Of a DNA stretch of 17,039 bases, positions 12,786-17,039 are shown in pieces. Origin of the DNA: DASRTE01 sp035656095 (GTDB lineage Bacteria > Actinomycetota > Actinomycetes > Jiangellales > Jiangellaceae); assembly GCA_035656095.1 (NCBI GenBank), contig DASRTE010000206.1:1-17039 (forward strand), in the 5' to 3' direction. A model generated the notes under the pieces. It was not told the DNA's origin. It searched no databases and saw only the letters and a program-made list of their open reading frames with translations. The first letter of the stretch is position 1; every line of letters starts with the position of its first letter. The position numbers were made by a program, and so were the translations under genes.

Positions 12786-13310
12786 ATGCTCAGGAAGACC
12801 TGGTTGACCGCCGCGGGCGTCGGCGGCGCCCTCGTGATCGGTGGATCGGCACTGGTGGCGGTCGCCGCCAGCGGACCGTCCGACCCCGGAACGACCGGTT
12901 CGGCGCCGAGCGCGTCCGCAACGTCCTCGCCGCAAGGCACACCGGCGTCGGACGACACACTCGACCCGACGCCGAGCCGGGATGACCAGACCGCAGCCCC
13001 CGGGTCCGGCCAGCCGGAGGTCTCCTCGGACCAGGCGGTCGAGATCGCGCGTGCCGCGCTCGGCGGCGGAGGCACCCTGGTGGTCGAGGAGATCGACCTC
13101 GAACTCGAGGACGGCAGGCTGATCTGGGACGTCGAGTTCGTCGGCGACCACGAGGTCGAGGTCGACTCGATGACAGGCGACGTCGTGAAGCGCGAGTCCG
13201 GTGACGGGCGGGGCGACGACGGTCGCGACGACAACGGTCACGACGACGACGACGATGACGGCAGCGGCCATGGTCGTGGCGGCGAGGACGACGGGCCGGA
13301 TCACGACTGA
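12786..13310 (+). CDS. Secreted PepSY-domain protein with acidic tail
   Basis: A 174-residue exported protein. The N-terminal signal or anchor is MLRKTWLTAAGVGGALVIGG with an Ala-rich end (VAVAASG). A Ser/Thr/Pro/Asp linker runs to about residue 78. A PepSY domain covers about 79-140: SSDQAVEIARAAL, then VVEEIDLELEDGRLIWDVEF and VEVDSMTGDVVKRES, the standard helix-strand-strand pattern ending in G-D-V. The last about 35 residues are almost only Asp, Gly, His, Arg and Glu, with a run of six Asp, so they could bind cations. PepSY domains are found in protease inhibitors and in envelope proteins next to two-component systems. AAGGAG (12774-12779) sits 6 nt before the ATG. Its place behind the kinase gene suggests it is a target or an accessory sensor. 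Confidence 0.88.
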   Translation: MLRKTWLTAAGVGGALVIGGSALVAVAASGPSDPGTTGSAPSASATSSPQGTPASDDTLDPTPSRDDQTAAPGSGQPEVSSDQAVEIARAALGGGGTLVVEEIDLELEDGRLIWDVEFVGDHEVEVDSMTGDVVKRESGDGRGDDGRDDNGHDDDDDDGSGHGRGGEDDGPDHD

Positions 13311-13332
13311 CCGCTGCTCCCGCCCCGGTCGG

Positions 13333-13367
13333 ATGTGCCGATGGCGACCTTGTCGCCGTCGGCACAT
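13333..13367 (+). terminator. 16-bp hairpin between the PepSY gene and uvrA
   Basis: The arms 13333-13348 and 13352-13367 pair over 16 bp with one G-T wobble and a 3-nt loop (CTT). It begins 23 nt after the PepSY stop, which suits a terminator, although no T-run follows. Its right arm contains most of the TTGTC element and the first base of the uvrA -10 box, so it could also act as an operator for uvrA. Confidence 0.5.
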
Positions 13368-13372
13368 AGCCT
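13350..13372 (+). promoter_or_regulatory. RecA-NDp/PafBC-like damage promoter of uvrA
   Basis: TTGTCGCCG, 8 nt, TAGCCT, then 7 nt to GTG 13380. The mycobacterial LexA-independent damage promoter is, as I recall it, TTGTCRGTG-N8-TANNNT. The first six positions, the spacing and the -10 box match; positions 7 and 8 differ. No LexA-type box is seen in the 69-nt gap. Confidence 0.6.
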
Positions 13373-13379
13373 GGGCGCC

Positions 13380-16232
13380 GTGGTGGACCAACTCATCATC
13401 CGCGGGGCCCGCGAACACAACCTCAAGGACATCTCGCTCGACCTGCCCCGTGACGCACTCATCGTGTTCACGGGGCTGTCGGGCTCGGGTAAGTCCAGCC
13501 TGGCCTTCGACACGATCTTCGCCGAGGGTCAGCGCCGGTACGTGGAGTCGTTGTCCGCCTACGCGCGGCAGTTCCTCGGTCAGATGGACAAGCCCGACGT
13601 CGACTTCATCGAAGGGCTGTCCCCGGCGGTGTCGATCGACCAGAAGTCCACCTCACGCAACCCTCGGTCCACCGTCGGGACCATCACCGAGGTCTACGAC
13701 TACCTCCGCCTGCTGTACGCCCGGGCCGGGCGGCCGCACTGTCCGGTGTGCGGACGGCCGATCGGCCGGCAGACGCCTCAGTCCATCGTCGACCGGGTGC
13801 TCGAGCTCGACGAGGGCTCGCGGTTCCAGGTGCTCGCGCCCGTCGTGCGGGCCCGCAAGGGAGAGTACGGCGACCTGTTCCGCACACTGCAGACCCAGGG
13901 TTACTCGCGGGCCCGGGTCGACGGCGTCGTCCACCAGCTGACCGATCCACCGACGCTGAAGAAGCAGCAGAAGCACACGATCGAGGTCGTCGTCGACCGG
14001 CTCACCGTCAAGAGCTCGGCGAAGCGCCGGCTCACCGACTCCGTCGAGACCGCGCTGCGACTGTCCGGCGGTCTGGTCACGCTCGAGTTCGTCGACCTCG
14101 CCGAGGACGATCCGCACCGCGAGCGGGTCTTCTCCGAGCACCTCTACTGCCCCTACGACGACCTGTCGTTCGAGGAGATGGAGCCGCGGTCGTTCTCGTT
14201 CAACTCCCCGTTCGGCGCCTGCTCCGTGTGCACCGGCATCGGCACCACCATGGAGGTCGATCCCGAGCTCGTCGTCCCCGACCCGAGCCGGAGCCTGGAC
14301 GACGGCGCCCTCGCGCCCTGGTCCGGCGGGCAGAGCTCCGAGTACTTCATCCGCATCGTGCAGGCGCTGGCCGAGACGGTCGGGTTCCGCACCGACGTCC
14401 AGTTCGACCGGCTGCCGGCGCCGGCCCGAACGGCGCTCATCCAGGGCTACGACGGCCAGGTCCACGTCCGCTACCGCAACCGGTACGGGCGCGAGCGCTC
14501 GTACTACACCACCTACGAAGGTGTCATCCCCTGGGTCCAGCGCCGCCACGCCGAGGCGGAGTCCGACACCAGCCGCGAGCGGTACGAGGGCTTCATGCGC
14601 GAGGTCCCGTGCCCGGCCTGCGGCGGCGCACGGCTCAAGCCGGTGAGCCTCGCGGTCACCTTCGGCGGCATGAGCATCGCCGAGGTGGCCGCCCTGCCGA
14701 TCGGCGACTGCCTGACCTTCCTCCGCGACCTGACGCTGACCGACCGCGAACGCCAGATCGCCGAGCGGGTGCTCAAGGAGATCAACGAGCGGCTGCGCTT
14801 CCTCGTCGACGTTGGGTTGCACTACCTCACCCTCGACCGCTCGTCGGGCACCCTCGCCGGCGGCGAGGCGCAGCGGATCCGGCTGGCGACCCAGATCGGC
14901 TCCGGGCTGGTGGGCGTCCTCTACGTCCTCGACGAACCGTCGATCGGCCTGCACCAGCGCGACAACCACCGGCTGATCGAGACCCTGATCCGCCTGCGCG
15001 ACCTCGGCAACACCCTCATCGTCGTCGAGCACGACGAGGACACCATCCGGGTCGCCGACTGGGTGGTCGACATCGGGCCGGGCGCAGGCGAGCACGGCGG
15101 GCAGATCGTGGTCTCGGGCAGCGTGGACGACCTGCTCCGCGACGAGAGCTCGATCACGGGCGCCTACCTGTCGGGCCGGCGCAGCATCCCGCTGCCGGCC
15201 ATCCGCCGACCCGTGGCATCCGGCCACGAGCTCACCGTCGTCGATGCGCGCGAGCACAACCTGCGCAACGTCACCGTGAGCTTCCCGCTCGGCTGTTTCA
15301 TCGGGGTCACCGGCGTCAGCGGCTCGGGCAAGTCCACGCTGGTCAACGACATCCTCTACACGGCGCTGGCCCGGCACCTCTACTCCGCGCGGTCGATTCC
15401 GGGCCGGCACCGGCGCATCGAGGGCATGGACAAGGTCGACAAGGTCGTCCATGTGGACCAGTCGCCGATCGGCCGAACCCCGCGCAGCAACCCGGCCACC
15501 TACACCGGAGTGTTCGACCACGTCCGCAAACTGTTCGCCGACACGCAGGAGGCCAAGATCCGCGGCTACCAGCCGGGCCGGTTCTCCTTCAACGTCAAGG
15601 GCGGGCGCTGCGAGAACTGCAGCGGCGACGGCACCATCAAGATCGAGATGAACTTCCTGCCCGACGTCTACGTCCCGTGCGAGGTCTGCCACGGTGCGCG
15701 CTACAACCGCGAGACGCTCGAGGTGCACTACAAGGGCCGCACGATCTCCGAGGTGCTCGAGATGCCGATCGACGAGGCGCTGGAGTTTTTTGCGCCCATC
15801 GACCGCATCGCCCGCCACCTGCGCACTCTCGTCGACGTCGGCCTCGGCTACGTGCGCCTGGGCCAGCCGGCGCCGACCCTGTCCGGTGGTGAGGCACAAC
15901 GGGTCAAGCTCGCCTCCGAACTGCAGCGGCGTTCCACCGGGCGCACGGTGTACGTGCTCGACGAACCCACCACCGGGCTCCACTTCGACGACATCCGCAA
16001 GCTCATCGGCGTGCTGCAGGGTCTGGTCGACAAGGGGAACACGGTCATCGTCATCGAGCACAACCTCGACGTGATCAAGACCGCCGACTGGCTGATCGAC
16101 ATGGGCCCGGAGGGTGGTACCGGCGGCGGCGCGATCGTCGGCACCGGTACCCCCGAGCAGCTCACGTCGGTCGACGAGAGCCACACCGGCAGGTTCCTCC
16201 GCAGGGTGCTCGACGTCCCGGTCGGGGTGTGA
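13380..16232 (+). CDS. uvrA: Excinuclease ABC subunit A
   Basis: UvrA is the damage-sensing ABC ATPase dimer that loads UvrB in nucleotide excision repair. The 950-residue product is normal length. ATPase I has Walker A GLSGSGKS at 32-39, and ATPase II has GVSGSGKS at about 645-652. The signature loops are LAGGE (about 492-496) and LSGGE (about 834-838), with Walker B strings VLYVLDEPSIGLHQRDN and YVLDEPTTGLHFDD. The UvrB-binding region carries CPVCGRPI. The first zinc module is C257-x2-D260 ... C281-x2-C284, with Asp replacing the second Cys, as I recall for other actinobacteria. The C-terminal zinc finger is CENCSGDG ... CEVCHGAR. The Ser-to-Ala change in the first signature loop is unusual. 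GTG 13380 is chosen over upstream frames because TAGCCT lies 7 nt before it and MVDQLIIRGAREHNLK is the usual N-terminus. Confidence 0.97.
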   Translation: MVDQLIIRGAREHNLKDISLDLPRDALIVFTGLSGSGKSSLAFDTIFAEGQRRYVESLSAYARQFLGQMDKPDVDFIEGLSPAVSIDQKSTSRNPRSTVGTITEVYDYLRLLYARAGRPHCPVCGRPIGRQTPQSIVDRVLELDEGSRFQVLAPVVRARKGEYGDLFRTLQTQGYSRARVDGVVHQLTDPPTLKKQQKHTIEVVVDRLTVKSSAKRRLTDSVETALRLSGGLVTLEFVDLAEDDPHRERVFSEHLYCPYDDLSFEEMEPRSFSFNSPFGACSVCTGIGTTMEVDPELVVPDPSRSLDDGALAPWSGGQSSEYFIRIVQALAETVGFRTDVQFDRLPAPARTALIQGYDGQVHVRYRNRYGRERSYYTTYEGVIPWVQRRHAEAESDTSRERYEGFMREVPCPACGGARLKPVSLAVTFGGMSIAEVAALPIGDCLTFLRDLTLTDRERQIAERVLKEINERLRFLVDVGLHYLTLDRSSGTLAGGEAQRIRLATQIGSGLVGVLYVLDEPSIGLHQRDNHRLIETLIRLRDLGNTLIVVEHDEDTIRVADWVVDIGPGAGEHGGQIVVSGSVDDLLRDESSITGAYLSGRRSIPLPAIRRPVASGHELTVVDAREHNLRNVTVSFPLGCFIGVTGVSGSGKSTLVNDILYTALARHLYSARSIPGRHRRIEGMDKVDKVVHVDQSPIGRTPRSNPATYTGVFDHVRKLFADTQEAKIRGYQPGRFSFNVKGGRCENCSGDGTIKIEMNFLPDVYVPCEVCHGARYNRETLEVHYKGRTISEVLEMPIDEALEFFAPIDRIARHLRTLVDVGLGYVRLGQPAPTLSGGEAQRVKLASELQRRSTGRTVYVLDEPTTGLHFDDIRKLIGVLQGLVDKGNTVIVIEHNLDVIKTADWLIDMGPEGGTGGGAIVGTGTPEQLTSVDESHTGRFLRRVLDVPVGV

Positions 16233-16246
16233 ACGAGTCCCCGCGC

Positions 16247-16277
16247 TTGACATTGACGTAACGTCAACTTCTAGTCT
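16247..16277 (+). promoter_or_regulatory. MerR-type promoter with 19-bp spacer and operator dyad
   Basis: TTGACA (16247-16252), 19 nt, TAGTCT (16272-16277), then 7 nt to ATG 16285. A 19-bp spacer is the hallmark of promoters activated by MerR-family proteins through DNA distortion. The spacer contains the dyad TTGACGT-A-ACGTCAA (16253-16267), a good operator candidate. The encoded MerR-type regulator would thus control its own gene. Confidence 0.8.
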
Positions 16278-16284
16278 CGTGGTC

Positions 16285-17039
16285 ATGACCAGAACGGGAG
16301 GGACGGTCGCGGCGGAGTGGTCGATCCAGGACCTCGCCCGGGCCGCCGGCACGACGAGTCGCACGCTGCGCCACTACGGCGAGGTCGGGCTGCTCCCACC
16401 CAGCCGGATCGGCAGCAACGGCTACCGCTACTACGACCAGGACTCCCTCGTGCGTCTGCAGCGGATCCTGCTCCTGCGAGAGCTCGGGCTGGGCCTGCCG
16501 GCCATCGCCGACGTGCTCGACGGGCAACAGGACACCGCTGCGGCGCTGCGCACCCACCTGGCGCTCCTCGAGCAGGAACGCCGGCGAATCGGGCGACAGA
16601 TCGAGTCGGTGCGAACCACGCTGCGACGGACGGAAGGAGGTGAGGAGCTCATGGCAGAAGAGGTCTTCGACGGTTTCGACCACACCCGGTACGAGCAGGA
16701 GGTCACGGAACGCTGGGGGCGCGAGGCCTATGAGCGGGGGGACCGCTGGTGGGGCTCCCTGAGCGACGCCGAGAAGCGATCGTTCCAGCAGCGGCAGATC
16801 GACATCGCCGCCGACTACGGGCGGGCGCTCCAGGCGGGTAGGTCCGCCGACAGCGACGAGGTGCAGGCGATCACGCAGCGCCACGTCGACTGGCTGTCGG
16901 TCACGACCACCCCGACGCGGGACTACCTGATCGGGCTCGGCGAGATGTACGTCGCCGACCCGCGGTTCACGGCGAACTACGACGTCAACGGCGAGGGAAC
17001 CGCTGCCCTCGTCCGCGACGCGATGAAGGTCTACGCCGA
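16285..17039 (+). CDS. TipA-type MerR regulator (3' end cut off)
   Basis: A multidrug-sensing transcription activator; 251 codons are visible and the frame is still open at the window end. TipAL proteins are about 253 residues, so little may be missing. The MerR winged helix is about 12-80: WSIQDLARAAGTTSRTLRHY, GLLPPSRIGSNGYRYYD and LLLRELGLGLPAIADVL. A coiled-coil linker follows (about 90-118, LEQERRRIGRQIESV). The TipAS ligand-binding domain begins near 123: FDGFDHTRYEQEVTERWG, then SLSDAEKRSF and the GEMYVADPRFTANYD region. The visible part has no cysteine, unlike S. lividans TipA, which captures thiostrepton covalently. Ligands of such proteins include thiopeptides and other antibiotics; the ligand here is unknown. 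Translation is probably leaderless from ATG 16285, with a second start at ATG 16651. It follows uvrA but has its own promoter. Confidence 0.93.
   Translation, partial: MTRTGGTVAAEWSIQDLARAAGTTSRTLRHYGEVGLLPPSRIGSNGYRYYDQDSLVRLQRILLLRELGLGLPAIADVLDGQQDTAAALRTHLALLEQERRRIGRQIESVRTTLRRTEGGEELMAEEVFDGFDHTRYEQEVTERWGREAYERGDRWWGSLSDAEKRSFQQRQIDIAADYGRALQAGRSADSDEVQAITQRHVDWLSVTTTPTRDYLIGLGEMYVADPRFTANYDVNGEGTAALVRDAMKVYA
16634..16653 (+). promoter_or_regulatory. Internal Shine-Dalgarno and start for a TipAS-like short product
   Basis: AAGGAGGTGA (16634-16643) is fully complementary to the 16S rRNA 3' end. It lies inside the coding frame, with GAGGAG directly after it, and precedes the in-frame ATG 16651 (residue 123). 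This ATG is exactly at the border between the coiled-coil linker and the ligand-binding domain. In S. lividans tipA a similar in-frame start makes TipAS, the ligand-binding domain alone. Confidence 0.75.

Noticed and set aside
13198..13308. GAC-rich low-complexity tract as a possible repeat expansion
   Set aside because: It encodes the in-frame Asp/Gly/His tail of the PepSY protein and has no regular repeat unit beyond a short GAC run at 13241-13260.
14148..14286. Degenerate first zinc module in UvrA (CPYD instead of CPxC)
   Set aside because: From memory, mycobacterial and streptomycete UvrA proteins have the same Asp replacement, so it appears to be a lineage trait, not a defect.
13748..15892. 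Open frame of 714 codons on the plus strand inside uvrA
   Set aside because: Arg/Pro/Ala-rich out-of-frame translation of uvrA; no motif and no start signal.
13653..16364. Open frame of 903 codons on the minus strand opposite uvrA
   Set aside because: It mirrors the uvrA codons; its protein is a low-complexity Val/Asp/Arg/Leu string without any domain. This is a by-product of high GC at third codon positions.

Overview
The window is chromosomal DNA from a high-GC Gram-positive bacterium, almost certainly an actinomycete. Evidence: very GC-rich third codon positions, frequent GTG starts, a CoaE kinase fused to a GrpB domain, a mycothiol-dependent-type enzyme, a HAIR-like HspR operator, a TipA-type MerR regulator, and at least seven genes whose start codon lies 6-7 nt after a TANNNT -10 box (the leaderless pattern common in actinomycetes). 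The order rpsA - coaE - uvrB ... uvrA resembles that of mycobacteria and relatives. Genus cannot be settled from the sequence. I see no mobile element, CRISPR array, tRNA or rRNA, and no stretch over 300 nt without a gene.

Left part (1-6316, all +): the 3' part of rpsA, closed by a hairpin; a lipoprotein of unknown function; a small heat-shock protein behind a HAIR element; coaE, whose start codon lies inside a perfect 32-bp palindrome; uvrB; and a YjbR/MmcQ-like gene overlapping the end of uvrB, apparently with a CTG start.

Middle (6317-10592): a yybP-ykoY (Mn2+) riboswitch precedes a TerC-family membrane protein (+). It converges on a three-gene minus-strand operon: a DinB-like/maleylpyruvate isomerase-family protein, a metallo-beta-lactamase-fold hydrolase (TGATG overlap) and a DUF3048 (YerB-like) membrane-anchored protein. 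Upstream of that operon, also on the minus strand, is a membrane-anchored secreted protein of unknown function.

Right part (10694-17039, all +): an OmpR-type response regulator, its sensor kinase, and a secreted PepSY protein with a very acidic tail; then uvrA; then a TipA-type MerR regulator cut off by the window end.

Most interesting signals are regulatory. (1) uvrA and uvrB both have TGTCG-type elements at the exact spacing of the mycobacterial LexA-independent (RecA-NDp/PafBC) damage promoter, and neither shows a LexA box. (2) The genes flanking the two-component system, one secreted protein on each side, share a promoter architecture with TTA/TAG cores every 11 bp. In one case it is written into the last codons of the kinase gene with rare codons, including TTA. 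This suggests a self-contained envelope-sensing module. (3) The TipA-type gene has a 19-bp promoter spacer, an operator-like dyad and a perfect internal Shine-Dalgarno for a ligand-binding-domain-only product.
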